A stretch of 64,000 nt of DNA from Mesorhabditis belari (lineage: Eukaryota; Nematoda; Chromadorea; Rhabditida; Rhabditidae). Each line of letters starts with the position of its first letter. Position 1 is the stretch's first letter. Below are positions 50,997-63,100 of this stretch, piece by piece. The DNA lies in assembly GCA_958450365.1 (NCBI GenBank), contig CAUEEP010000727.1, forward strand, positions 310,001-374,000, in the 5' to 3' direction. The position numbers and the translations under genes are program-made. The notes beneath the pieces are model-generated. The model was given only the letters and a program-made list of their open reading frames with translations, was not told where the DNA came from and searched no databases.

Positions 50997-53900
50997 TCAA
51001 TGTTTAATACTTTGTGATTCAGCTCTTTGTGGTTTAGCATAAGTATCAGTTGATTGAAAATGATTGGAGGAAAGAAGTGAGAGACGGATTGCACGGAAGA
51101 AGCCCTTGTTGAAGAAAAGAGTGATGTAGCTGAAAGGATTGAGGAATTGAGGAAAAGGCTTATACTTAGGCTGTACGATCCAAATACAATTTATCCACTC
51201 ACGCATCAAATGAATGCACTTGAATCCAGGCGAATGTCGTGAGAAAGAAACGTGCCCATTTTGACTCAAAAGCGTCAGCCATGAAGAAATAAGTGATCAG
51301 CTCGCAGACGAAAACGACACCTTGCAAACAAACCTTAAACAGAAATTGATTTTCCAATAAACAAGAACTTTTATAGATCTCTTGTAGATCTTTTTCCGTC
51401 TGTGCGCAGCCATTGGAAAAAAGGAGCTGGCCTAGATTGCGTGAAAAATGGAAAATTCTTTCTGTACAAAGCAAAACGAATCTCTAGTAAAGATGTTCTT
51501 TGTGCGGGTGGGTAATCGCTCGCTTTCTGGCAAACGGTCCTGATAGATAGGTGTTTGAGATCGGCGATCGTCGCCAGTGATCAAGTAATCAAAGCCTTCA
51601 GCCGACTTCTTCTTTATCATCTTCACTATACCCAGATTCCTTGGGCCAACTTTTTCCCGAAATCTACTATATATAAAGCAGAGGAAAGGCTGTCCGTCTG
51701 TGCGCAGCCATTGGGAAAAAGGGGCTGGCGTAGATTGCGTGGAAAACGATGGAAATGGAATGGAATCCAATGGAAAACGCGAACTTTAGTGAGCGTTTTC
51801 CACTGGCTTGGCTTTGGCTATATTTTTCCTACAAATTCTACTTCTTTTTAAACGATTGTAGTACTTAAACAGTAGACAAATTAAGAAAACAGCGCGATCC
51901 AAGCCTTTGCTCACAGACGAAAATGACACCTTGCAAACAAACCTTAAAGAGAAATCGATTTTCCAATAAACAACAACTTTTATAGATCTCTTGTAGATCT
52001 TTTTCTTCTTTCTTTTCACACTTACTTGTTTTACAAATGTAATCTCATTTTGTCTTTTCTTCCTTGCTGCTGAATCGTCGATGTTTACCTGTAAAAAAAA
52101 AGAGAAAAATGAGCACAAAGTTTAAAAGATCATAAACCTTTAAAAGTCTTTTGGGAAATGAAATTGAGTTCAATTTCATTTTGATTTTATTTCCCAAAAG
52201 ACTTTTAAAGGTTTATGATCTTTTACTAAAAACGAAATTCTTTTATTTGAGGATTAAAAGTTTATTGAAGCATTGATCTTTAGCAAATTGCAATTTAAAA
52301 TAATCAAGATTTAATTGAGTAACATTGCAGGTACGGTAACTTGTACTTTTACAAGTAGAAGTACAAGTAAAGCTCATCTCAAAGACGGCTATTGTGTTCT
52401 ATAGAAATTTACAGAAAACAGCAATGGACATAGTCATTGCTGTCATTGCTGTCATTGCTGTTTTACTGTATCCTTTTTCTCGTACCTTTCCTAAAACATG
52501 TCAAAAGCTAGCGTAATCTTTTCATAAACTTTAGAACGTTATTGGGCAAAAGCTTGGAAAAGGTTAGGGTAGTTAGAAAGTTGAGAGGGTTTAGAAAGAG
52601 CAAAGAGAAAGAGCAAAGCAAAGTGAAATCGCTATAGTCGATTTTTAAAGCAAACCTTTACACTACTGATTCGAACTTTCACAAAAGTGACAACATCAAG
52701 CAAAGCTATCATTGTCACCGTCAATACGTAACGAGCAAAATCACCATACCTGCAAAAAAAAAAAAATAGAAATTCTGGTGAATAGTATAAATGATGAAAA
52801 TAAAATTCGCTCATCTTTTCTCTCAAACTTAAAGCCAAGTTGGGTAAAGTGAATGAACTTAAAGTTCAAATAAATCTGTTTGAGACTCAAAATTTAAGAT
52901 TGAGACATTTGACGATTGAATTTGTGACAAGACTCAAACTCGAAAAGTTTTAGAGACAAAATGAGCGAATCTTATTTTCATCTTCACAAAAGCTGGCTAA
53001 AGCTAAAGCTATTTAGCGAAGCTATTTGGCTAAAGCTATTTAGCTAAAGCCATTTAGTTAAAGCTATTTAGCTAAAGCTATTTGAATATAAAGCTATTTA
53101 GCTCAAGCTATTTAGTTAAAGCCATTTAGTTAAAGCTATTTGGCTAAAGCCATTTAGTTAAAGCTATTTGGCTAAAGCTATTTGGCTGAAGCTATTTAGC
53201 TAAAGCTATTTTTTAAAGTTAATTGTTTACTTACATTCCGACCACATAACATGCTTGAGTTTTGGTGAAATCGAAATTCCAATAAGCGTCCGAGTAGATC
53301 AAACGGCAATCCTCTGAACAAACATTGATGTAATTCAAGAATTTTCAAGATTTAAACACTTCCGATCACTAACTAAATAGCTAGTTGACTAGTAGTGAGC
53401 ACTAACTCATCGAAAAGTACGAGAAGCACGAAAATTTACAGTAGTTTCTCTATGATTTTCCACCTAAATCCCCCGAAAATCCTCTTTTGTACTTGACTTT
53501 TGTATTTGAGAGTTTAAAAATCCGAAATTTTTATTCTAAAATGAATGCCAAAAAATTATCTCAAAGTGGAAAATCCTGATATGTGGAAAATCCTGATATT
53601 ACTAAAAAGTTTCACTACGAAAAGCATTATACGAATTTTTTCACGCTTTTTAACTCCTTTGTAAGGCTTTTTTTTTTGAAAAATTTACCGTTTTATTTCA
53701 AAATTTCTCTAGAAAATGTTAGAATTTGAACTCAAAGTTAAAGAGAATTTAACTCATAGTTAAAGAGAATTTAACTTAAAGTTAGAGAGAATTTAACTCA
53801 AAGAGAATTTAACTTAAAGTTAGAGAGAATTTAACTTAAAGTTAAAGAGAATTTAACTTAAAGTTAGAGAGAATTTAACTCAAAGAGAATTTAACTCAAA

Positions 53901-56900
53901 GTTATAAAGAATGTCAACTCAAAGTTAAAAAGAATGTCAACTCAAAGTTTCAACTCAAAGATCAAAATCAAAACTCACACTTTAAATGTTTACAAAAAGT
54001 TCTTCTAATTGCAAAAATTGCAAAGAAAAGTGATTTGATTTTTGATTTTTATGGTTAGGATTGTGCATTACTTGATGTACTTGTGCTCAGTGAAAGCACA
54101 AGCCATCTAGTGCACTCAATTCTTCTTCTACACCAAATTTTTGCACTGAGCAATGAAAAAAAGCATTGAATGCGAAAGTGGGGGACAAAATGAGAGAGAA
54201 AAGGCTTGGATCGCACTGTTCTCTTAATTTCTCTACTGTTTAAGTACTACAATCGTTTAAAAAGAAGTAGAATTTGTAGGAAAAATATAGCCAAAGCCAA
54301 GCCAGTGGAAAACGCTGACTAAAGTTCCATTGGATTCCATACTATTTCCATCGTTTTCCACGCAATCTAGGCCAGCCCCTTTTTCCCAATGGCTGCGACA
54401 GCTTTTCCTTTGCTTTATATATAGTAGATTTAGGGAAAAAGTTGGCCCAAGGAATCTGGGCATAGTGACCATGATAAAGAAGAAGTTAGCTGAAGGCTTT
54501 GATTACTTGATCACTGGCTTAAACGCCAATCTCAAACACCTATCTACTAGAACCATTTGCCAGAAAGCGAGCGATTACCCACCCGCACAAAGAACAACTT
54601 GCATTCTTTTACTAGAGATTCGTTTTGCTTTGTAAATGGTACAGAAAGAAGAAATTCAGCTGTAAATCATTACCCTAGGGTTTCCGGGACCGGGTAATCG
54701 ATTGAAGCTATTAATTCTTTTATTCAAAACAAACAACTCACGATAAATGTACATATAAAGTGATGGGACGATGGCCAACACATAAACAGCGACCACCATC
54801 ACTTGGACATTTCTCGTGGAGAAGATCGTGTTATACTTGAAAGGGAAATAGATAGCGGTGAGACGATTCGATGAAATGACCAAGTGGCTGATTTAAATAG
54901 TTAAATTGTTTACAAAGTATTTCAAGTAATACCTGTAAATGCAAATATCATAACAGACGAGATTGATGTGGCCGAAGATTCGTGAGACAGCTTCGCTTTT
55001 TAGGAATTTTATGTCACTAAAATAGGTTTAAGAAAAAGATTGAAATTATTGTAAGCCTATATAATATGTTAGATTTATAATTTTTAAACTAATAGTTCAT
55101 TTCAACTAACAAGAATACGGTGGGAGCAAAATAAAGAGTGAAAATGGTGAGATGAACAGCTTCTCCGATAGCTTGATTGAAAGTTAAACGACCAAAAACA
55201 TTTTGAAGAGATGATACCTGCAAAGGGGAATTCAAGTACTGTAATTGGAGTATTTTAAGTGGACTACTGTAATTAGCGTACTCTAATTGGTCTACTCTAA
55301 TTGGTCTACTGTAATTGGTCTACTGTAATTGGTCTACTGTATTGAAATACTGTAATTGAAATACTGTAATTGGTGTACTGTAATTGGTGTACTGTAATTG
55401 AAGTATTGTGATTGGTGTACTGTAATTGGTGTACTGTGATTGCTGTACTGTGATTGCTGTACTGTAGTTGGTCTACTGTGATTGGTGTACTGTAATTATT
55501 GCTGGATTACTGTAGAATAAGTCCTTAATTGAATACTGTATTACTGTATTTATTAAAATTTTCTTTTCTAAAGCTCTCACTTTGTCGATAAGCGAAAGAA
55601 TGATGTAGTTGGCAAAAGCACCGCAGAAAGCTGTCTAAAATCGAGAATTTTTAAGGAAAAGTACATGAAGAAGGACTATGATGTAATTTAAATCCTAGTT
55701 CGTTGTGAGCTGTACCAAACTGGCACAAAGACCATGCCATTAACATTAGCTGGGCTTGAAACCCGATCTGAACTGACTAGGTTCATGGTGACTCGTGACT
55801 CAAAACTCGAATTAAAGTAAGGCATAAGGTTCTACCAAGGGTGATGGGATACTTGTCGGTGTAGCTCATGGGTAGAGTGTTTGCCCGGGAAGCGGCAAAT
55901 CGCGGGTTCGAATCCTGGCGCTGTTTTGTATTCCCACTCTCAACCCATAAAAGAATCTGTCTAACCCTAATACTGAAATGTAAACGCAAATGCACAATGG
56001 CCTTGCCCTTGCTTGACAGTCGAGTCTAGCTATACAGTAGTCATACTGTAGTCATACTGTGGCTCATACTGTAGCTCATACAGTAGCTCATACAGTAGTC
56101 ATACTGTAGCTCATACTGTAGCTCATACTGTAGCTCATACAGTAGTCATACTGTAGCTCATACTGTAGCTCATACTGTAGCTCATACAGTAGTCATACTG
56201 TAGCTCATACTGTAGCTCATACTGTAGCTCATACTGTAGCTCATACTGAGTCATACTGTAGCTCATACTGTAGCTCATACTGTAGCTCATACTGTAGTCA
56301 TACTGGGTCATACTGTAGCTCATACTGTAGCTCATACTGTAGCTCATACTGTAGCTCATACTGTAGTCATACTGTAGCTCATACTGTAGCTCATACTGTA
56401 GCTCATACAGTAGTCATACTGTAGCTCATACTGTAGCTCATACTGTAGCTCATACTGTAGCTCATACAGTAGTCATACTGTAGCTCATACTGTAGCTCAT
56501 ACTGTAGCTCATACTGTAGCTCATACTGTAGTCATACTGTAGCTCATACTGTAGCTCATACTGTAGCTCATACTGTAGTCATACTGTAGTCATACTGTAG
56601 CTCATACTGTAGCTCATACTGTAGCTCATACAGTAGCTCATACAGTAGTCATACTGTAGCTTTTATCCTTTAGTTCCTCAAGAGAACCTTACACCTTACA
56701 ATTTCCTCAAGAGAATCTGCACCTTACAAAAGCTGCTAGTAGAAGAGAGCTGAGGTTAACTCTCTGTTCTCTTGCCGGTTCTCTTGCCTCTAATTTTAGA
56801 TGTAAACTATTAGATTAGCAAAATTAGCATAAAAGCTATTCAGTGTCAAAGTACGGTAGGAAACTATTGCATCAAACTCATTTGAAACAAATTAACATAC

Positions 56901-57029
56901 AACAAAAATGATGATCCCGGCGACATGATGATCTCGAATGACTCTAAAGAACGAAGAATTTGAATGGCCACCAAAAAGCACTCACGCAAAAGGTCGATCT
57001 CCATCTTGGCTCTCATGTTCATCAAACAT
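50997..57029 (-). CDS. Serpentine chemoreceptor, class srx (copy B)
   Basis: Eleven exons join in phase to 325 codons: 56986-57029, 56901-56943, 55581-55634, 55111-55217, 54933-55016, 54742-54887, 53235-53313, 52656-52749, 52026-52088, 51203-51333, 50997-51129. Exons 2-9 have exactly the same lengths as in copy A (43, 54, 107, 84, 146, 79, 94, 63). Signatures include AFCGAFANYIIL, SLQNVFGRLTFNQA, ISSNRLTAIYFPFKYN, EDCRLIYSDAYWNFDF, LLDVVTFVKVR, FFLTTFAWIQVHSFDA and LFFNKGFFRAIR. The last intron sits 17 bases further downstream than in copy A. The ATG at 57027-57029 gives MFDEHESQDGDRPFA, in phase with exon 2. The role is chemosensory GPCR, by family. Confidence 0.92.
51304..51395. repeat. Duplicated exon-intron border (partner 51914-52006)
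   Basis: About 92 bases spanning the 5' end of srx-B exon 51203-51333 and the adjoining intron are repeated at 51914-52006. The second copy keeps the acceptor and ten codons (VCLQGVIFVC), so it is a decoy partial exon inside the intron. Confidence 0.8.
51485..51905. repeat. Left arm of a 420-base inverted repeat in srx-B
   Basis: The arm contains AAAGATGTTCTTTGTGCGGG, CCTTGGGCCAACTTTTTCCC, GCGCAGCCATTGGGAAAAAG and AGTGAGCGTTTTCCACTGG. The complementary arm is at 54205-54610. The pair encloses exons 52026-52088, 52656-52749 and 53235-53313. Confidence 0.85.
52985..53215. repeat. AGCTATTTAGCTAA repeat
   Basis: About fifteen units of 14-15 bases in an srx-B intron. Confidence 0.85.
53725..53960. 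repeat. AACTTAAAGTTAGAGAGAATTT repeat
   Basis: About ten units of 16-22 bases in the srx-B intron 53314-54741. Confidence 0.85.
54205..54610. repeat. Right arm of the inverted repeat in srx-B
   Basis: Complement of 51485-51905 with scattered differences. It is followed (54610-54720) by further dispersed-repeat sequence shared with 19600 and 40722. Confidence 0.85.
55240..55520. repeat. GTACTGTAATTGGT minisatellite in srx-B intron 3
   Basis: About twenty units of 13-14 bases. It is the positional counterpart of 44965-45155 in copy A. Confidence 0.9.
55815..55995 (+). mobile_element. tRNA-derived SINE, copy 2
   Basis: A box (TAGCTCATGGGTAGAGT) and B box (GCGGGTTCGAATCC) are good. TTTGCC/GGCAAA pairs around an oversized loop. 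Shares the flank (AAGGCATAAGG) and tail (CAACCCATAAAAGAATC) with 36820-37020. Located in an srx-B intron. Confidence 0.65.
56038..56662. repeat. ACTGTAGCTCAT minisatellite
   Basis: About 620 bases of 12-base units (CATACTGTAGCT) with 9-base CATACTGTAGT and CATACAGTAG variants, forming a higher-order pattern. Lies in an srx-B intron. The CTGTAG/CTACAG core recurs in many repeats of this window. Confidence 0.95.
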
Positions 57030-60000
57030 TTCTCATAAAATGAGAAAGATAAACTCGTAAATGTCTTCAAGATTCTTTTATACCCTTTTCTTCTCAACAA
57101 AAATCAGTTCAATTTCTTTTTTCTTTTTTTGTCCGCTTCTTTCCCTTTAGGGATCAATTTTTCCGGTAGAATAAATGCTAATTTCAATCATTTTATTGTA
57201 TAAATTTTTTGCTTGATTACCTGAATATCTTCTTTATAATCTTTTAAGTCTGGAGACTTATGGAAAATAGAAAATGATGTACTCAAAGAAATGGATTTCA
57301 GAAAAGTTTTCTTAGAAAAAAGATTACATTGATGATGTGCTTTGAAATGATTTTTGTTGCACTTTCTTGAATTCATAGAATTTTGAGCTTAAAGAGCTTA
57401 AAGAGGTTTTTGAGTTGAAAAACAAGTTGATAGGTAAACTGTGATTGAAGTTTGTGATTGAGGTTTGTGATTGAAGTTTGTGATTGAGGCTTGTGATTGA
57501 AGCTTGTGATTGAGGCTTGTGATTGAGGCTTGTGATTGAGGCTTGTGATTGAGGCTTGTGATTGAAGCAAGCTTTAATCTTTAACGTTGATCAACTTTGA
57601 ACTTCTAAAAAACCTCACCTAGAGAATGATTTACGATTTCTAAAGATCTTAAACGTTTTGAAAAAAAAAAAGAATATAAGATCTGAATATTTTATTAAAA
57701 CTACTGCTGCTGATGCTGATAAAATATTATATTATTGTATCGTCATTTGTATTGTAAACTATTTGTATCAAGCTAAACTCTTATTACAGTATGCCAAAAC
57801 AAAATGTTTAAGTTATCAAGAACAGAAAAATTCTTAAAGTCTAGGATTTTCATTGAAAAGCAAAAGATTCTTGCATTCATTCTGTTTTTAATAATACCGT
57901 AAGTCTTAATCTCACTACAGTACGTGAAGATAGGAATATTCAGTCAACCTGGCATTAGAACATTAGAATATTAGAACATTAGAACTATTAGAACCATTAG
58001 AACCATTAGAACCATTAGAACATTAGAACCATTAGAACCATTAGAACCATTAGACCATTAGAACATTAGAACCATTAGAACATTAGAACTATTAGAACCA
58101 TTAGAACATTAGAACTATTAGAACCATTAGAACATTAGAACTATTAGAACCATTAGAACCACTAGAATCATTAGAACCATTAGAACTATTAGAACATTAG
58201 AACTATTAGAACCATTAGAACATTAGAACCATTAGAACATTAGAACCACTAGAATCATTAGAACCATTAGAACATTAGAACCATTAGAACCATTAGAACA
58301 TTAGAACCATTAGAACATTAGAACTATTAGAACATTAGAACCATTAGAACCACTAGAATCATTAGAACCATTAAAACCATTAGAACCATTAGAACAACAT
58401 TTCCCCTAAACCATTTATAATTAGATTTATTTTTAAATCAACTTATGATACTTTCAAAGTTTTCTATAGCCAGAATTTCTCTCAAATCCCATGTACACAT
58501 CCTCTGATCTCTGATTTCATTGGGTTATTTGGGTGTTTATCGAAAGATTCGAGAATAGAAATCAAAGTAAGCTCTCCTCAAAAACCAATCCCATTGTTTG
58601 CTGTTTGTTGTTTTTATCTTGTTTTTATGTTTTGTCTTTTCTGAGTCGATTTCTAGACTTGAATCTCTGTCCAATCTGCTCGCTTTGCTGTCCTTAACAG
58701 CCGCTTCTCCTCTTTCTCTATTCCTTTCACTTTATCTAAACACCCTAAAGCGAAAATATTTTCCAGAAAGTCTGGGAAAATGTTTTTTGATGCTAAAATC
58801 TGCTGGAGAAAAACTCTAATGGAGAAAAGTCTACTTGTCTGTTGATGTTTTTGCGAAATCAACACCAGAAACAAAGGATACTATCGCTAAAATACGGCTT
58901 ACAATTCAATTGATCTTTTAGTTCATTAGAACTAATCTAAAAATAGAAATAAGTCTAAATAAAGAGCTTGTACTAAAAAAAAGGTTTACTATGATTTACT
59001 AAAGACTGAACAAAGTTTACTAAACACTAAACAATAGTTCATTACTATCTGTTTTAGATAACTATACAAGTTTCCTCAAAACAAAGTCACATTTCCTTAA
59101 ACCAAACACGTCTTTTAATTGAATCGAAGGTTCTCCAAGAAAATTGGGAAAATATTTATGATCTAAATCTAAATCTAAATCGATTACTCATGCACAATTA
59201 TAGAATTGAGCGAAAGGAAGATCGGGAAAAGATTTAGAAAAGATGTAGACAAGATTTATGTGAATATTTTCAAAAAATCTTCGCGGTAAACATGACCTTC
59301 AAAAGTGCAGAGTTGTTTTTCTCATTCTTGGGAATCTGAGAAATGGGTGGAAAGAGAGACAGAGATCCGCCCCTTATAATAACCCCCTTTTGTCAACAAG
59401 TTCATCACATAACCCATGAAGCCAAAACCCTATTCATTTCACTATATTATCCAGATATACCCCTTAGTTCTAGAATGTGTTATACTACTTTTATCTAACA
59501 ATTAACTAGCTTTAGTTTACCTACTCCTTTCCTTATCTTAACAAAACTTTTCCTTAGTTCTAGTTCTAGCTTTAGATCTTTTATCTAGCTCTAGATCAAG
59601 ATCTAGATAAAGATCTAGATCAAGCTCTAGATTTATCTATTCATTTGAATACAATACAAGAAGGAGATTAGGTTTAAGATTTGCTTTTAAATTGGTAGAC
59701 TCAATGAAATGATAAAATGATCAGCTGGTTTGTTTATTAGCTAGTTCAGCTAGTTCAGCTAATTGTTCAGCTAGATCAGCTAGTTGATTAGCCAGTTGAT
59801 CAGCTCGATCATCTAGTTGATCAGAATCGATAAGTTTCCATTCGACTCGTCTTCAGCTCTAAAGTTGCTCGTATCTTATTTTTATTAATCTAAAAAAAGT
59901 TCTTTTATTTCCATTTCAACTCTTCATCGTTTTCCCCATCATCGATAATCGAGAAAAATTGAGGGCATTTGAGTGGAAATGATTCAATTTCCCGATCCAT

Positions 60001-60106
60001 TTTCAATAGCTCTATAACTTTCAAAAAATTTTCATCTATTTTATATTAATTTCTATTCACTTAAATTTCTTTTAGATTAGTAACGATTTGATAAAATAAA
60101 AGAAAA
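57030..60106. other. Intergenic region between srx-B and the secreted-protein gene
   Basis: Two minisatellites occupy part of it: 57430-57575 (TTGTGATTGAGG, about eleven copies) and 57950-58400 (ATTAGAACC / ATTAGAAC, about fifty short units). The region 58400-59330 shows no convincing gene. At 59340-59395 a purine-rich stretch changes to CCGCCCCTTATAATAACCCC, which may be part of the promoter of the 60107 gene. Short CTAGATCAAG-type repeats lie at 59575-59640, and TAGTTGATCAGC-type repeats at 59730-59825. Confidence 0.6.
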
Positions 60107-63100
60107 ATGTTCTTTTTGCGGATATCAATGGCTGCATTGGTGATTGTTTTGATCAACGCCTATCCAGTGAGTCAATGGGAGAATTTAAAAGTTAAAAGTT
60201 ATAACTTATAGCTTATAACTTATAGCTTATAACCTACAACTTATAAATTATAACTTATAACTTAAACCTTAAACCTTAAACCTTAAACCTTAAAACATAT
60301 AACTTACAACTTATAACTTATACCTTATAACTTACAACTTATAACTTAAACCTTAAACTTTAAAACATATAACTTAAAAATTACAACTTAAACCTTAAAA
60401 CCTACAACTTACAACTTATAACTTACAACTTAAACCTTAAAACCTACAACTTAAAACTTAAAACTTAAATGTTAATAATAAAACAAAGCAAACAAACAAA
60501 AACAGTACAAAAGATATAACTATTATTAACTTTTTAAATGCAAATATCTAAACGGTGAGTTTCAGGCAGAGATCAAGGATGCGAAAGAGTCGGCAAAAGT
60601 GGCTGCGGAGCGGGTGGCGAATGCGGGTGAGCGAATGCGGGTCTTGTTCAGTACTTGTTATAGCTTCAGTTTATAGCTTGATAAAGATTTATCAAATTTC
60701 TATCCAAATATCCAAATTTTTCATATAATAATACTTTCCCGAGATCGAATCTAAAATAGGCAAACAAATAAATGAGAATTCCATACGACAAAAATCCCAT
60801 TTCAGCAAACGAGGCCGCCGCCACCGCCGAGGCAATCGGTGAGTCGTTTGGTCAATTTTCTAAAGCATCACTAACATGCAAATGAAAGTTAATATCTAAT
60901 ATTTAATATCGACTATCTAATGCCTAATATCTAATGCCTAATATAAAATATCTAAAATCTAATATCTAATGTCTAATATCTAATATCTAAGGCCTAATAT
61001 CTAATATCTAGTGCCTAATATCTAATGCCAAATATCTATTATCTAATATCTAATGCCTAATATCTATTATCTAATGCCTAATATCTAAGCTAAACATGAG
61101 TTTCTTTTCTCAAAAATTCCTCAATTCCTCAATTCCTTAGATTCAAGCATTCCCCGCCACAAGAGCTACATAGTAACGAAAAATGGGGTGATTCTTGATG
61201 AAATCGAGGCTAAAAGTAAAAGAAAATATTTATGGAATTATGCTATGTTTGTTTTAAGTTTTTAAAAAAAGGTTTAGTTTGACTTATGCTTGGCTTTACA
61301 AAGTAATTTGCTACAAAGTACAAAGCTAAACTCAAAGTTTGCTTCCAGCTTCACCTCTAGATCCATAAATAGCAAACATGACTGAATAGCTTGAAACTTA
61401 AAACTTAAAACATTTACATTTTCTACTGTAATCGTTTTCTATTTCGTGGATCTTATATCTTTGCTTTAAAGTACTGTAGATAAAGTACTGTAGATAAAGT
61501 ACTGTAGATAAAGTACCGTAGAATCTCAGTATTGCATGACATTAATCTGAAGTCGTTAAATGTTTAGACTGAATATCTTTTCAAGGTTTTAAAAGACTTT
61601 AAAAGATAAGTGATACTGTAGAAGAGAAGAAGATTCAGCTACAGTAGACTTGCTTGAAATTATTGTTAAATAGAACTTAAAGATTCCTGTTGAAGATACA
61701 GTAGCCTTGCTTCAACTTAGGGTTAAATAGAGCTCAAAGATTCTTGTTGAAGATACAATAGTCTTGCTTGAAGTTAGTGTTGAATAGAACTTAAAGATTC
61801 TTGTTCAGTAGACTTGCTTAAAGTTAGCTTCAAATAGAACTCAAAGGTTCTTGTTGAAGATACAGTGGCCTTGCTTCAACTTAGCTTTAAATAGAACTCA
61901 AAGATTCCTTTTGAAGCTACAGTAGCCTTGCTTCAACTTAGCTTTAAATAGAACTCGAATCCCTGTTAAAGATTCCATTTATCAAGCTTTACTTTGAAGT
62001 TTAAAGCTTTGCAAATCTTTCTTTCTTGCTTGATTAATGATTTTGTTTTGGGCATAAACATTTTTCAGTTGATAAACAAACGGGTGAAGTGATGCACTAT
62101 AAATATAAGCACGAGACGGACGATGGATTGAAAGGTGATGGGGAAATGTTTTTTTGGAGATGAGAACGGAAGATAGACTTTTGATGAAAGCTGGAGAAAG
62201 CTTACTAAAACAGAAAATTTTTTGTGTAAAGCCAGAGCCTCTAAAAGTGCGCTGGTCATTGTTTTGAGCTATAGAGTAAACAAGCTGTAACTTTCGACTT
62301 TAGACAAAACTTTAGTGAACTTTAGACGTCCACTTTTAGACTAACAAATGAAGATGAGAATGAACTAGGCAAAGTTGAGTAAATCATGTTGTGAAAAGAA
62401 TTTTACCAACTTTGATCTGGGAAATTCTGGCTGGCTTAATACAAGGCTAAAACCAGAACTAGAAGTCAGCTCTGGCTTACAGGACTAATCTGACAGCCCT
62501 GTCTAACAGTACTGTTACTTTAAAACCTTTAAAAAGTAGAGTGTGTTCCTCACGAGTAATGCCTTTTTTTTTTTTTAAAAACGCACACTTAGAAAAGAAA
62601 TTCAAAAAGAAAATTCAGAACTAAGCCTTCGAACCTCTGACTTTTGTTCTTGATTAATGAAGAAATTCTTGGCAAATGCTTTCGCTTTAGTTCGTCAAAC
62701 TCTTCAAAATCTTAGCGAAATGCAAAAAAAAATTGGCGCAAGAATTACCAGCTTCACATACCTACGACTCCTTTTAAAAATATTCGGTCGTTTAACTGAT
62801 TTGATGGAAAAACTCCCTTCAAATGTGAAGATACTCCATTTACTTAACGTGCAAAGAGGATTACTCGTAGTTACTCGATCAAAAACCTCGATTAACCGAG
62901 TAAGAATTACTCATGCATTTCACTCGAGTAATTTTACTGACTCCCGAGGAATACACTTTATTAAAAAGTATCTATGCGTAAGAGTAAGGTAAGAGTAACT
63001 TTCTTTATCTTAGAGTAACTTTCTTTATCTTAAGAGTAACTTTCTTTATCTTAAGAGTAATTTTCTTTATCTAAAGAGTAACTTTCTTTATCTTAGGAGT

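Noticed and set aside
55855..55926. Functional tRNA gene on +
   Set aside because: The anticodon loop is oversized and the flanks match another genomic copy at 36820, so a SINE is the better reading.
58598..58819. Hydrophobic 73-codon frame on +
   Set aside because: It begins with a signal-like segment, but the remainder has no coding character and the - strand is equally open. No splice or promoter evidence.
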